From Perkinsela sp. pyNocScin1 (Eukaryota; Euglenozoa; Kinetoplastea; Prokinetoplastida; Perkinselidae), in the NCBI GenBank assembly GCA_964019655.1, contig CAXHTR010000001.1, positions 1,426,001 to 1,490,000 on the forward strand: a stretch of 64,000 bases of DNA. The letters are read 5' to 3'. Below are positions 18,113-28,225 of this stretch, piece after piece. Every line of letters begins with the position of its first letter. The first letter of the stretch is position 1. The translations under genes were made by a program, and so were the position numbers. The notes beneath the pieces were generated by a model that was given only the letters and a program-made list of their open reading frames with translations, did not search any database and was not told where the DNA came from.

Positions 18113-19447
18113 ATGCTTTTAGCAGATGTCAGCGTACTTTACAGGATTCAAAAATATTTTTTAAACCCATTTAGATCTTGTGAAATGATGTATAGCTCAA
18201 GGAGAAAGCGCTCGTTCTCAAGCACAGACGAACGCCCCCACCGCAACAAACAGATCAAGAGAGTTTATGAAGTTATTGACCAGCCAAAGGGTGAAGGTCA
18301 TTTTCGTGTGGTTTTGGGAAATAGCATAGATGAAGAAGGGCGTTTCAAAATTATAACTTATCTTGGAGATGGTACATTCGGTAAAGTAGTGCTCGCTTTC
18401 GACAGACTCAAAAGAAATCTCTGTGCGATAAAAATCGTGCGCAGAGTTGAGCGCTACGTAGATGACGCAAAATATGAAGTGAAGAACATGAAAATGATAT
18501 GCTACAAGGATGAAAGTGATACATTTCACTTTGTGCGCTATCTTGGGGCGTTTTCAAACGATACTGGGCATTTCTGCATTATCATGAGTCAACATGGTCC
18601 TAGTCTGTATCATCATCTGTCTTCATACACTTTTAAACTACACCACATCGCCGATGTATGCTATCAACTGCTTGAATCCCTCAATTTCCTTCACAATAAG
18701 CTTCGTTTCGCTCACACAGACCTGAAGCCTGAAAACATTCTATCGGATAGATGGATTGACACAAAAACTCCGTATGATGAAGATTACGGGAAACCATGGG
18801 TCTTTTCTGATCCGCAAAAATACTCAAAAGCCATGAAGAGCTCTGAAATATTTTTCATTCGAGTTTGCGACTTTGGAGGCTGTCAAAAGATTTCAGAATC
18901 ATCGATAGGTCGACATTCAATTATTCAGACGCGTCATTACCGCGCACCCGAAGTGATTCTACGGGCTGGGTGGCATTGTGCAGCTGATATATGGAGTTTG
19001 GGCTGCATTGCAGTTGAGCTTGCAACAGGGGATTTATTATATGAAACCCACTCTGATTATGAACATGTCGCAATCATGCGACAGCACCTTGGCTGGAACT
19101 CGTTTCCATACAAAAAATGGCAAAAAACAATGTCCAACGAGAGCTACAGCTGGTTCGATAAAGACGGTAGCTTCATTTGGCCACCTAAGGGTAACTATTT
19201 TGGTAGCAAAAGAGAAATGAATGATTCGATTGATCATGTGTTGAGACAGCAAAGTATAGGAAGAATATTAAGTGCTAAACTTGGACCTTGCACGGAATTT
19301 CAAAGCTTTGTTCAAGGGTGCCTTACCTATGATCCAGATAAACGACTGACGGCCCAAGAGGGTCTCAATCACCCTTTTCTTCGTGAAGCATCAAAAAGGT
19401 TTGCAGAGTTTCGTAAATTGATCCGCGAGGGTAACAATGCAAGTTAA
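18113..19447 (+). CDS. LAMMER (CLK-family) dual-specificity protein kinase
   Basis: A 444-residue kinase. The P-loop is GDGTFGKVV, the catalytic Lys is in CAIKIVR, the catalytic loop is HTDLKPENIL, the metal motif is DFGG, and RHYRAPEVIL and DIWSLGCIAVEL are the usual subdomain VIII and IX motifs. The family signature EHLAMMERILG appears as EHVAIMRQHLG in the expected position. LAMMER kinases phosphorylate SR splicing factors, which fits the U6 gene and DBR1 in the same window. The N-terminus is basic and Ser-rich (SSRRKRSFSS), as in CLKs. The true start may be at the Met pair about 25 residues in. Confidence 0.93.
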   Translation: MLLADVSVLYRIQKYFLNPFRSCEMMYSSRRKRSFSSTDERPHRNKQIKRVYEVIDQPKGEGHFRVVLGNSIDEEGRFKIITYLGDGTFGKVVLAFDRLKRNLCAIKIVRRVERYVDDAKYEVKNMKMICYKDESDTFHFVRYLGAFSNDTGHFCIIMSQHGPSLYHHLSSYTFKLHHIADVCYQLLESLNFLHNKLRFAHTDLKPENILSDRWIDTKTPYDEDYGKPWVFSDPQKYSKAMKSSEIFFIRVCDFGGCQKISESSIGRHSIIQTRHYRAPEVILRAGWHCAADIWSLGCIAVELATGDLLYETHSDYEHVAIMRQHLGWNSFPYKKWQKTMSNESYSWFDKDGSFIWPPKGNYFGSKREMNDSIDHVLRQQSIGRILSAKLGPCTEFQSFVQGCLTYDPDKRLTAQEGLNHPFLREASKRFAEFRKLIREGNNAS

Positions 19448-19558
19448 TATATTCATTTTGGCTTCCTTCAATCTTGCGCCTTAGTTTTTCTTCATAGGTC
19501 TCGGTGCATCGCATTCCCATAGTCAGTGCATTATTTGATTATTTGCATTAATTTGCGA

Positions 19559-19765
19559 ATGGCTCAGGGTAAGTTTAAGCTGAATACTTCAACGAAAAGG
19601 GAAAAGAAAAATCGGGGAATTTCGAAACAGAGGGTGTCTAAACCAAAGGCAGTTGCTAAAACGATTAAACAGAAAATACTCAAATCATTGAAGGTGTCCG
19701 CAGAAATAGGACTTGTCAATAAGATTCCACACTCAGAAAGAAATCGACTGAGTATCGCTAAATAA
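19559..19765 (+). CDS. small basic UPF0390/DUF2462-family protein
   Basis: Starting at the ATG at 19559, this 68-residue, very basic protein begins MAQGKFKLNTSTKREKKNRG, the signature opening of the UPF0390 family (human C19orf53/LTC10). The rest follows the family layout of Lys-rich helices. An upstream ATG at 19526 would add 11 hydrophobic residues that the family lacks. Family members are nuclear or nucleolar and poorly characterised. At this size the opening motif is the main evidence. Confidence 0.8.
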   Translation: MAQGKFKLNTSTKREKKNRGISKQRVSKPKAVAKTIKQKILKSLKVSAEIGLVNKIPHSERNRLSIAK

Positions 19766-19857
19766 AGCCTCACGTGCTGACATATATAGTTCAGTGGTAG
19801 CTTTGCTCTGTCATTGATATTCCTTTGATTTTGTGAAGCGTATTTTTCTGCTGATCA

Positions 19858-21603
19858 ATGATTCAAACTCAGGGAGGTACGAAAACAGGCAATTTGATCA
19901 AGGCCAAATCTTTACATCAACGAAAGCTTAGTTTTGCTGATAGCATCGTTTTGCAAGCTGAACGTACAAAAGCCGGTATCTCAAAAGAGAAATGTACGCC
20001 TAGAAAGGCATTCAATGAAGATGAGCGTCAAGCCTGCATCACCCCGCAGAACGATCAGAAGATGTTCATTGATTCCCAAAGCCCTGCCCTGACACAGAAG
20101 CCATCCTTTCAAGAAAATGGCAATAGCTTACCACCTGCATCAGAAATACGATGCTGCACTCCCATCACTCCGATCACAACGCCGCTTTTGCGCCATAGTA
20201 TGCAGCCTGCATTTTTGTCTCTTTACGAGGGGAAATCACAAGAACAGCCATCCACTCCACAGAAAGCAATGCACCGCAGGAATAGCTATAGTGGTACTTC
20301 AAACCAGCTCTCTTTCAAGAAAAGTTCGTCGAATAGTGCTCGAAAGTCTCGAATAACAAATAAGCTTCGAAAGATACAGGGTGAAAATAGAGCGACGTTA
20401 CCAACAACGAATGAAACCATTGTGCACGCGTCACCTACTCCCCCCTTCGGGGCGCTGTCGCAGTCTTTCATCAAGAGGCCAATATGTTCGCAATCTATGG
20501 TGAATAGTCCGACCGACTGCTTGTCCCAATCATGTTCACAATTTACTCAGCCAATGACCTTTGCACAAACAGGATACTATTCTGAGTTTCAGGAGCTGAA
20601 CTTGCTTGGTAGCGGTAACTTTGGAAAAGTTTACGCGGTTGAAAGAAAACTCGACTCTTCTACCTTCGCGATCAAACAAATACCCTTTTCTTCGGGTAAT
20701 TCGTATGTGCGTTCAAACAGCATTCGTGAAATTCAAGCAATGAGCTTCGCATGCAAGGGATCTCATGTTGTTCAGCTTCATCATGCGTGGATAGAAGGCG
20801 ATAGTCACCAGCAAACTATCTTCGTTATGATGGAGCTATGCCCTGGTGGAAGCTTATATCAGCTGCTTATGTCGAAAATCTCTGAGGAAAAGCGCTTTCT
20901 TAGTGAAGCTGCTATAATCACGAATGCGAATATACCAAGGCACACGTACTTTGATGAGCTTCAGATTGTCGATATTCTTGGACAAATTGCCCTTGCACTA
21001 CATTCGTGCCATTCTCGTGAAATTGCCCACTGTGACGTGAAACTAGAAAACATCCTCCTTGATTATGAAGGACGCTTGAAATTAACAGATTTTGGACTGG
21101 CACAACGGAGCACTGCTCTCAGTGAAGTATGTGATGGCAGCCCTTCATTCCAAAATAAGAGCTTTAGCAACACTGATTTAATGCACGAAGATGGAGATGC
21201 ACGATACATATCGCTCGATATGCTGAATGAGAAAAAACACCTTTTCAAAGGCGATGTTTTCGCTCTGGGAATGTGTATGTACGAGCTAATGTCTGGAGAT
21301 CCCCTTCCAAAAAATGGACAAGCGCACACTGATCTTCGTACCACAGACCTTGTCTTGAGGAGATTACAACAAAAGCAAAGTTACTGCGATAATCTTGTGA
21401 ATCTCGTTTTCCAAATGGTAGCGCCGAGCCCAGCAGATCGTCCTAGCCCCGTGATGATTCTCCATAATCAGTTATTTGAGAGCTTACGTGTCAATGTGTT
21501 GCGAGAAAGGCCACACTTATCGATGGTCCAGCGCTCTCTTCTGTGCACTGTGAGTGAAATCGATCTCACTTTGCATCAAATGGCGAGCTATACAGAAAGC
21601 TAA
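19858..21603 (+). CDS. WEE1: Wee1-like CDK-inhibitory kinase
   Basis: A 581-residue protein with a long Ser/Thr/Pro-rich N-terminal region (about 240 residues, with many TP and SP sites) and a C-terminal kinase domain. The domain opens FQELNLLGSGNFGKVYAV, with Lys in FAIKQI. AWIEGD and MELCPGGSLYQLL are typical of Wee1 (compare AWAEDDH and NEYCNGGSL). The catalytic loop is HCDVKLENIL, then DFGLAQ, and the Wee1 block GDARYISLDML...GDVFALGMCMYEL with PLPKNG is clear. Wee1 phosphorylates CDK1 on Tyr15 and delays mitosis. The N-terminal proline-directed sites would suit feedback by CDK, which is inference. Confidence 0.88.
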   Translation: MIQTQGGTKTGNLIKAKSLHQRKLSFADSIVLQAERTKAGISKEKCTPRKAFNEDERQACITPQNDQKMFIDSQSPALTQKPSFQENGNSLPPASEIRCCTPITPITTPLLRHSMQPAFLSLYEGKSQEQPSTPQKAMHRRNSYSGTSNQLSFKKSSSNSARKSRITNKLRKIQGENRATLPTTNETIVHASPTPPFGALSQSFIKRPICSQSMVNSPTDCLSQSCSQFTQPMTFAQTGYYSEFQELNLLGSGNFGKVYAVERKLDSSTFAIKQIPFSSGNSYVRSNSIREIQAMSFACKGSHVVQLHHAWIEGDSHQQTIFVMMELCPGGSLYQLLMSKISEEKRFLSEAAIITNANIPRHTYFDELQIVDILGQIALALHSCHSREIAHCDVKLENILLDYEGRLKLTDFGLAQRSTALSEVCDGSPSFQNKSFSNTDLMHEDGDARYISLDMLNEKKHLFKGDVFALGMCMYELMSGDPLPKNGQAHTDLRTTDLVLRRLQQKQSYCDNLVNLVFQMVAPSPADRPSPVMILHNQLFESLRVNVLRERPHLSMVQRSLLCTVSEIDLTLHQMASYTES

Positions 21604-21723
21604 ATAGAAAATGTAGGTTACGCAATCTTATCTACTTTAGAGACCCATGTGATTTGAAATCCTAACAAAGCCTATCTTAGCAAAGTATTTCTCTTATTAT
21701 GAGAAATATTTCTTGAAAGTACG

Positions 21724-22875
21724 ATGTCCGATTTATGTACGAAGGAGGAGTCTTCCTATCAAAATCAGCTCAAAAAAAGGAAAATAAAGGTTTTAATCCT
21801 TTTAGGCTATCTCGGTGGGCGCTTTCACGGCTCTGCATCAAATAGCGATACCCTTCACCCAACCATAGAAGACATTGTGTTGAGTGTCTTACACGAATGT
21901 GAACTCATCGATAAGAGGCCAGGGGATGACGATTGGGCAAATAAGATTTCCTTTCAAAGAGCATCAAGAACTGATAAGGGTGTTGATGCTATTCGAAATG
22001 CTCTCAGCCTTAATATTCGCTACGATTGTTCTCACACGCTTGGATTCACACGCTTAATATCAAAGCTCAATACAATGCTTCCAGATGAGATTCATATTTT
22101 TGATATTATACCAGTTACATCCTCGTTTAGCAGCTACAAAGAATGCACGGGACGTGTGTATTCATATTACCTTCCAGAATATGCTTTACTAGGACCAGAG
22201 AGCTACTCCAGGTATGTAAAGTTTGTTGAGTTAAACTTTAGAAGCGAAGGTTCTCATTCTGAAAATTCCGCGGGTAATTTTCTTGATAATTCTACATTCT
22301 CAACTATAGAGTCATTCCTTCCCACAGAAAACGAGCTTACTGCCAATCTGGACCGTGCTAATAATCTACTACAGAAATATGTTGGTACAAAATCTTTTCA
22401 TAATTTTACGCTTGGTGGGGACCCGAAATCGCCTAGAATGATGCGGTACATCACCGAAGCATCTATTGTCCACGAGAGGAATCAGTATCATGTTACACTG
22501 CGTGGGCAAAGCTTCATGCATCATCAGATAAGAAAAATGGTATCTGCGGTCTTATGCACAGTGAATCACGGTTTGAACGATTCATTCTTTGAGTCACTTC
22601 TACAAAAAGACGTTCGTGTGCACATCCCCATGCTTCCCTCGAGTGGATTGGTCTTGGAAAATCTATATTTTCAGAAGTATAACTTAAAACTTACCCGAAT
22701 TCAGTGTCATGGTAATGCTGCAGGAAGACCTAAGGTCGAGTTTTCTTCAGACGACAAACGTATCAATGAATTTTCATTCAAAGTTCTCGGCAATATAGCG
22801 AAAACTGAGAAATTAGAAAGGGCACATGCTAAGTGGCTCTTCTCAACCAAAATGGAGACCGTAACTGCGTTGTAA
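21724..22875 (+). CDS. PUS1: tRNA pseudouridine synthase, PUS1 type (TruA family)
   Basis: The 383-residue protein has the eukaryotic TruA pattern. An opening VLILLGYLGGRFHGSASN leads to TIEDIVLSVL, and the catalytic Asp is in FQRASRTDKGVDAIRN. Later come FHNFTLGGDPKSPRMMRYI and GQSFMHHQIRKMVSAVL. These match PUS1 (modifying tRNA positions such as 27/28 and 34/36, and U2 snRNA) more than PUS3. No transit peptide was seen, so a nuclear enzyme is likely. An insertion of about 50 residues in the middle is not unusual in PUS1. Confidence 0.92.
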   Translation: MSDLCTKEESSYQNQLKKRKIKVLILLGYLGGRFHGSASNSDTLHPTIEDIVLSVLHECELIDKRPGDDDWANKISFQRASRTDKGVDAIRNALSLNIRYDCSHTLGFTRLISKLNTMLPDEIHIFDIIPVTSSFSSYKECTGRVYSYYLPEYALLGPESYSRYVKFVELNFRSEGSHSENSAGNFLDNSTFSTIESFLPTENELTANLDRANNLLQKYVGTKSFHNFTLGGDPKSPRMMRYITEASIVHERNQYHVTLRGQSFMHHQIRKMVSAVLCTVNHGLNDSFFESLLQKDVRVHIPMLPSSGLVLENLYFQKYNLKLTRIQCHGNAAGRPKVEFSSDDKRINEFSFKVLGNIAKTEKLERAHAKWLFSTKMETVTAL

Positions 22876-22955
22876 ACTTGCAAAAATGGCATGCTTTGCA
22901 CATTTTCGCTGATGCTATTACACGCTTATGATGCCGTTTCTATTTCATATTATTG

Positions 22956-24032
22956 ATGATTGCACTGCCTCATACAAAATCTTTGAGCATTAAGGGTGAA
23001 GATGCAGAAAAAGATGGGCTAGATTTAAGCTTATCAGGGCCATCTCAGAAGTTGCGTTCGGTAATACTCGAGCTGTGGGATGCGCTTAAGGTTATGGATG
23101 GTACATTGAGCATCTCACGTGGCTTAAATGCTGGAAGCAACATAAGCTTTGAACAAATATGGTCCCAAATAGACTGCCTCATGCAAACTGATTCGGTGAA
23201 AAAAAATTCGTCAAGTGCCTCAAAAGACGCTACAAACTGGGTCGAAACAGAAGCCTACACCAAGGCTTCGCTGAAACATTTACCCAAAACTTCAGAATAT
23301 GATGAGGTTGCATGTTACATTCACAACTTTGAAGGTACAAAAAAGAAGCCTAGAGCGATCTGTACTACTATTGAGGATGAAGCAGAAAGTGAAAAAGAGC
23401 ATAATGTCGATAGTGGAGATTTCAATAAGACGAAAAAATCGTGGCACCTAGCGGGTGAAACTAGTGCTTATAACCGGCCGAAGGACAGTCTCATAAATCA
23501 TGACTTTGAAATGGAATACGCACTTAAGAACCCACCGAAGCCATCAATGGACTTGACACATGCTTTGGAAGAGCGCCTTAAAGATCGCATAAAAAATAAC
23601 AGCTTTGATGACCCTGAGCGCAAGAAAATCTACAGCAAGGCAAGCGATCTTTTGAAGGCAGATGCAAGCAAAGATTTCGAAAGTATGAAAAGTACAAAAA
23701 GCCTTTCGGATATCTATGCCAAAACAGTCGAAAGTGCTAATGCAACAGATACTAAGCTTTCACAGGAGACACAGGAGGAACTCAAATGCTTAGCTATGTG
23801 GCAGACTATTTCAGGCTATCTTGATTCATTGAGCTCAAATAAAGGAACTTCACAGCCTTTCGTAGAAAATATTGGTGCTGTTCACACTACATGCGTATCG
23901 AAAGATAGAGAAAGAGAAATTTTACCCCGCAAGAAAGCTGCTTCCTTCGTTGGCCACGACGAACTTAAGCCTTTTGAAAAGAAACAGGTTCGAAAGAAGA
24001 AAAAGTCTGCCAAAAAAGGCACGATTCAATGA
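22956..24032 (+). CDS. MPP10: MPP10, U3 snoRNP-associated SSU processome protein
   Basis: The first ATG of the frame is at 22956. The 358-residue protein has the MPP10 core SWHLAGETSAYNRPKDSL (yeast and human have WxLxGE..A..RP..SLL), followed by LEERLKDRIKNNSFDDP and a KSTKSLSDIYAK motif close to the C-terminal basic tail. MPP10 joins IMP3 and IMP4 in the small-subunit processome and helps cleave pre-18S rRNA at sites A0-A2. It is shorter than yeast MPP10 (593 residues), having lost much of the acidic N-terminal region. The C-terminal tail is Lys-rich and ends KKGTIQ. Confidence 0.88.
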   Translation: MIALPHTKSLSIKGEDAEKDGLDLSLSGPSQKLRSVILELWDALKVMDGTLSISRGLNAGSNISFEQIWSQIDCLMQTDSVKKNSSSASKDATNWVETEAYTKASLKHLPKTSEYDEVACYIHNFEGTKKKPRAICTTIEDEAESEKEHNVDSGDFNKTKKSWHLAGETSAYNRPKDSLINHDFEMEYALKNPPKPSMDLTHALEERLKDRIKNNSFDDPERKKIYSKASDLLKADASKDFESMKSTKSLSDIYAKTVESANATDTKLSQETQEELKCLAMWQTISGYLDSLSSNKGTSQPFVENIGAVHTTCVSKDREREILPRKKAASFVGHDELKPFEKKQVRKKKKSAKKGTIQ

Positions 24033-24232
24033 TTATGAAGAAATTCCCACAGCTTTCTTGCATTCGAATGGTGATAACAGGAAATACTAATTCATCGGTC
24101 GTGAAGTTCAAGCTTCTCCAATATTTTATCCCATCTCTGCCCGTCAAGTTAATGCAAGAAACAACGTTATAATCGTGACATTCAGCCTCTACCCTACATT
24201 CTTTTATTACTTTCAACGCTACAAACAACAAC

Positions 24233-26071
24233 ATGCTCAAAAATGCGGATGATTTGAACCCGGAGCAAAAAACAAACTTTGGGCTTCAGCCGAGCTTTGA
24301 TAAGAATGACAGTGCTATAAGCTTATTTGTTGGTAATATTCCTAACAATACTAACATCACTGCTTCTATCGTGCAGATTCTAGGTCCATTCGTGTTTCGG
24401 TTCCATCGTATGGTATATCACAATAGCCATGCCTTCTTAGATTGTACACTACGCAGAGGATGCAGCCTCGAGCAAATGATGAATACCACAAATGGAGTAC
24501 AATTACGTCATGCCGATGGAAGCGTGAGTATCGCTAAAATATCTACTGCAAACTCACAGACTCGACCTATATCAACATATATTGAGGACAGAAATAGAGT
24601 ATTCTTGTATCCGGTCGAAGCTGAAACGCCATTAGAGGAAGTTCGAAAATTCATTGAAGCAAAATGTGAACTTAATCTCTTGGAAATAAACAGAGTTGAT
24701 GATTGTCGCTCAGTTAGGATTATTTTAAGCTCATACGACGACGCTTATCGCCTAATCGGTGGTTTGAATGGAAGAACATTTGCTAATCATCGAATAGTTG
24801 CCACGCACATGGAACCATTGTGGACACCGAGAGGTGCTAAAATGGCTGCTTATGAGCTTCAAAATAAGCGGGATAGACCTCGGGATGGCGTACGTGACAT
24901 TTACCCGGCGAAAAAACTCAAGGACAGCGAAGCCTTGAATTGTAAGAACATAACATCTTTCTATTTGGCTGGCTTTAGGTCAATAAACTACCCATACACA
25001 GCGGAACTTGTTATCCTATTTAAACCCTTTGTCAAAAGCTTCTTGAAGATTCGTCATCGGGATCACGGATATGCATTTTTCGATGTTGACTTGAAGGAGG
25101 GTATGTCACCATCGGATGTGATCCAACAGTTGAACAACAAACAAATGGGGCCAGACAAATCGGAAGTTTTGAAAGTAAACATTGCATCAAAGCCTAGCGG
25201 TACACTGCTTCAGGAGATAACTCAGACCTCCGACACATTGTACGCATACCCTGTTCCCCGTATAGCATCTATAGAAAAATTTCTCAGTATGCACGGCTAC
25301 ACTGGGTGCCCACCCAAAGAGAATGTCATTTCTGAACTCAATGCATTGGCTTTGGTGTTCCAGTCATGTAAGGATGCTGAGTATGCACATAGCATTCTCA
25401 ACGATGGTCAATGTGAAACAAATTTTACAATTACAAGGATGGGCCCTGGTGGGTTCGCGCACCTGCTTCAAACGAGCAGCAAACTGCCATCCCCTAAAAT
25501 GAATGAAAAGAAACGCCATTTCGATGAGCTTCATGATGATGCTCGTGGCATTTCTCAAAAGCTCAGAACTTCTACCCTCGCTATTTACTTTGAAGATTTG
25601 TACGAGAAGAATTACAATTTCACATCTGACATAGTTCGCCTACTGCAACCATATGTGCACAAGTTTCTCAAAGTCCGCAAATATGAGCGATCAACAGTTG
25701 TTGAAGTTGTTCCTAAAAGTGGTATAACTGAAGAGTCTATTCATGCAGCCCTTCGCTCAATGCCATTGAACGAGTTTCAAGGAAAAGTGCGCATTGCTTT
25801 TGGTAAAGGTAGGGCGTCACCTGGTCATCAAGACAACCCAACGGTCTTATATATATACCCGTTTTACAAAGGCTTGAAAGCTTCTGAATTGTCTGATTTT
25901 CTTGATGAAAACGAGTGCTTTCCCCAGCATGCTGTAATAGATCATCATAATAGTTGCATAGTGCTTGTCATGCACTCTTGTGAGGAAGCATCAGATGCGA
26001 TTCGATCCCTTAATGGAAAGTTTTGGGGAGCAATGCGATGTCCGATTGTTTGCACACACATGCATCCTTAG
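24233..26071 (+). CDS. protein of three tandem two-domain RRM-like units
   Basis: A 612-residue protein built from three similar units of about 170 residues (roughly 28-196, 241-410 and 446-612). Each unit has an A half with a ligand-like strand (LFVGNI, FYLAGF, IYFEDL), an IVxxLxPFVxxF helix and a strand ending near xxVxIA. A B half follows, with an aromatic LYxYP strand (FLYPVE, YAYPVP, YIYPFY), a helix and a terminal LNG...THM-P segment, clear in units 1 and 3. These look like diverged RRM pairs of the beta-alpha-beta-beta-alpha-beta type. I do not recognise a known family. An RNA-binding role is likely but inferred, since the canonical RNP1 aromatic pattern is mostly lost. The linkers are basic. 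Confidence 0.65.
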   Translation: MLKNADDLNPEQKTNFGLQPSFDKNDSAISLFVGNIPNNTNITASIVQILGPFVFRFHRMVYHNSHAFLDCTLRRGCSLEQMMNTTNGVQLRHADGSVSIAKISTANSQTRPISTYIEDRNRVFLYPVEAETPLEEVRKFIEAKCELNLLEINRVDDCRSVRIILSSYDDAYRLIGGLNGRTFANHRIVATHMEPLWTPRGAKMAAYELQNKRDRPRDGVRDIYPAKKLKDSEALNCKNITSFYLAGFRSINYPYTAELVILFKPFVKSFLKIRHRDHGYAFFDVDLKEGMSPSDVIQQLNNKQMGPDKSEVLKVNIASKPSGTLLQEITQTSDTLYAYPVPRIASIEKFLSMHGYTGCPPKENVISELNALALVFQSCKDAEYAHSILNDGQCETNFTITRMGPGGFAHLLQTSSKLPSPKMNEKKRHFDELHDDARGISQKLRTSTLAIYFEDLYEKNYNFTSDIVRLLQPYVHKFLKVRKYERSTVVEVVPKSGITEESIHAALRSMPLNEFQGKVRIAFGKGRASPGHQDNPTVLYIYPFYKGLKASELSDFLDENECFPQHAVIDHHNSCIVLVMHSCEEASDAIRSLNGKFWGAMRCPIVCTHMHP

Positions 26072-26246
26072 CCCCAAACAGATTCAACGACCATCATGTT
26101 TCACTTACCCGACACGGAAGAGACAAAGGTGTAAACAGCGAAATTTACTCATTGAATATCTTAGTTAATGAGTTTTCTAACCCTGATCTAGAATTTATTT
26201 CAAAAGATTCGTAAAGTTCTGAACTCATGCATTCGCAAGCTCGGAT

Positions 26247-27146
26247 ATGATCGAAAAGTTCATCATATCATCCAACCCCACGGGCGCAAGCTTTCAAATT
26301 CTGCATAAAGCACTCGAGGCTCATGCGAAGAAAATATCGGATTGCACTAGAACCATATATTTTCCCCAAAATCGTAATAAGCAGCTTTGTCACAGTGGGT
26401 TTGATGTTCTCTATGACATTACTTACACGTCTAACACGAAGCAACTTTTTGATACTCTCGCTTCTGTTTACACTGCTGTTGAAGACTTCAATCGCATCTT
26501 CCCTGTCGATATTATTCCAGTCATATTAGCAAGTGATGCAAATACTTTTTCTTCACAAACCCCAGTGCCTTCCTATCGAAACCTTTCCACCGCAGATATC
26601 CATAAAATATTCACACAGCAAGCCTCCAAGAGCTTTGCACACTCGCATCTTGATACAATCTATGTAGATGATATTCAGTCTTCTTTTCGAATGTTCGATT
26701 ATGTTGTAGTTGGGGGGACATTTGATCATCTGCATTCAGGGCATAAAATTTTACTCACTGCATCCGCTCTATTTTGCAGCAATACTCTAAAAATAGGGAT
26801 AACCTCGGATAGTATGGCATCTCGTAAGCTTTACGCAGAGCTACTTGAGCCTTTTGAAGCAAGATCAGATGCTGTGCATAAGTTCGTTCACAAAATCAGG
26901 CCTTCGCTGAAGTATGAAATACACGCAATTCATGACCCACTCGGTGGGGCCCACCTGAGTCCACATGCAAAAGCTCTAGTGGTGACTTCCGAAACATGCG
27001 TCGGAGGCAAAAAGCTTAATGAAATACGTGAATCAAATGGTCTGACACCACTTACGCTCATTTGTACAACTTTGATTAAGGATCAAGGCCTTATGCGGGA
27101 AAAAATCAGTAGCACAGCTATACGAAAAGCCATGAAGAAATCTTAG
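26247..27146 (+). CDS. phosphopantetheine adenylyltransferase (eukaryotic PPAT)
   Basis: The 299-residue protein makes dephospho-CoA from phosphopantetheine and ATP in coenzyme A synthesis. The nucleotidyltransferase motif GGTFDHLHSGHKILL (HxGH) and the later ISSTAIRK (in place of bacterial SSTxVR) are present, with the eukaryotic-type VTSETCVGGKKLNEIRE in between. A 150-residue N-terminal domain resembles that of COASY, but no dephospho-CoA kinase domain follows. PPAT and DPCK are therefore separate genes here, as in plants and fungi. The codon context and single reading frame argue against truncation. Confidence 0.92.
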   Translation: MIEKFIISSNPTGASFQILHKALEAHAKKISDCTRTIYFPQNRNKQLCHSGFDVLYDITYTSNTKQLFDTLASVYTAVEDFNRIFPVDIIPVILASDANTFSSQTPVPSYRNLSTADIHKIFTQQASKSFAHSHLDTIYVDDIQSSFRMFDYVVVGGTFDHLHSGHKILLTASALFCSNTLKIGITSDSMASRKLYAELLEPFEARSDAVHKFVHKIRPSLKYEIHAIHDPLGGAHLSPHAKALVVTSETCVGGKKLNEIRESNGLTPLTLICTTLIKDQGLMREKISSTAIRKAMKKS

Positions 27147-27215
27147 CCTGCATGGGCCTGGGATTTACTTAAAAAGCTTAATGTGGAATCATGTTTTCAT
27201 TTCTTTATATTCTTG

Positions 27216-28100
27216 ATGACTGATACAAATGATCACTACTTCATATTTACGGCAGAGTCCATTACTGAGGCGTATCACGTCTACGCATCAGAGATTTTAA
27301 AAGTCATGCAAGACATGGGCCCATCAGTTGTCGACGGAAACGCAGTATTATTCATTTTTTCACAAGGTATATTAATTTGTTTGAGCAGTATCGCCGAAAG
27401 TTATCAGTCCGTCGATGAAAACCTGAACACTCACATTTTACATCATCAAATTTTGCTTATGCTCCCCCTCGAGAGTTTTGACGATGCCTTTCCTGCTTCG
27501 GTTCTCAAAGATATTGAATTTCAACCGAATAAACTACAGATGCTCAGCAGTCAAGCTGGTGAAACACTGCAAAAGTTCTCCTTCTTCAACAAGGCAAAAG
27601 TCTCATCCATAATAGAAAAAGCAAGTTTGATCAGTGCCTATGATTCCCGAGACATATACGACACAAGATCTTATGGATCCCTCAGCCTCGAAGATGCCAT
27701 AATCAAGGCGCACTGCCAGCCCCAACAGTCAACATTCGAGAATATACGGATGAACTTCAGAAGCTTTATTGCACATTCTGATAGGGATCTGGTATTTGAA
27801 ACGGTGATTAAGCATAAGCAGCTGAGCTTTCCGCAAATGTGTGCTATATTAAAAGACGTTTTGGGGAATTTAGAGCTCATCTATAAATGCACTGAAACAA
27901 CATCGTTCTTTGCAATGCTATTTCAGCACGCAAAGCCCTATCCATGCCTAATGAAGATTTTATTCTTAGCCCTAGTGCAATCGGTGGACTCACCCAGTCC
28001 CGATAAAGAGCGACATTTACTTCTTGATAGCCTCTACTGTCATTTACCGGACGCAGGCAAGCGTTCATATGAAGAAATTCGAAAGACGTTGGAATGCTAA
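27216..28100 (+). CDS. hypothetical protein, 294 residues
   Basis: The first ATG in frame is at 27216 (MTDTNDHYFIF); a GTG 33 bases upstream is unlikely to be used. I do not recognise the protein. It appears to be a soluble alpha/beta then all-helical protein: the first 110 residues have beta-type segments such as AVLFIFSQGILICLSSI, and the rest is helical. No membrane span, signal peptide or catalytic motif was seen. It sits between PPAT and the Pol III subunit gene with 70-125 bp spacers, which gives no strong hint of function. Confidence 0.55.
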   Translation: MTDTNDHYFIFTAESITEAYHVYASEILKVMQDMGPSVVDGNAVLFIFSQGILICLSSIAESYQSVDENLNTHILHHQILLMLPLESFDDAFPASVLKDIEFQPNKLQMLSSQAGETLQKFSFFNKAKVSSIIEKASLISAYDSRDIYDTRSYGSLSLEDAIIKAHCQPQQSTFENIRMNFRSFIAHSDRDLVFETVIKHKQLSFPQMCAILKDVLGNLELIYKCTETTSFFAMLFQHAKPYPCLMKILFLALVQSVDSPSPDKERHLLLDSLYCHLPDAGKRSYEEIRKTLEC

Positions 28101-28225
28101 GTCGATAATGGTAGAGATGCATATTGATGATGCATTGCGATAATGATTCGCCCATGCCCATAGATCCATTTTTTGTTCGTTGTATACCAAACCTCAGTAT
28201 TGTCTATAAATAAATATTAATAGAG

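Noticed and set aside
19787-19797. TAGTTCAGTGG, a perfect-looking tRNA A box downstream of the UPF0390 gene
   Set aside because: No pairing D stem, no B box within tRNA distance on either side, and no acceptor stem; also checked as a permuted tRNA without success.
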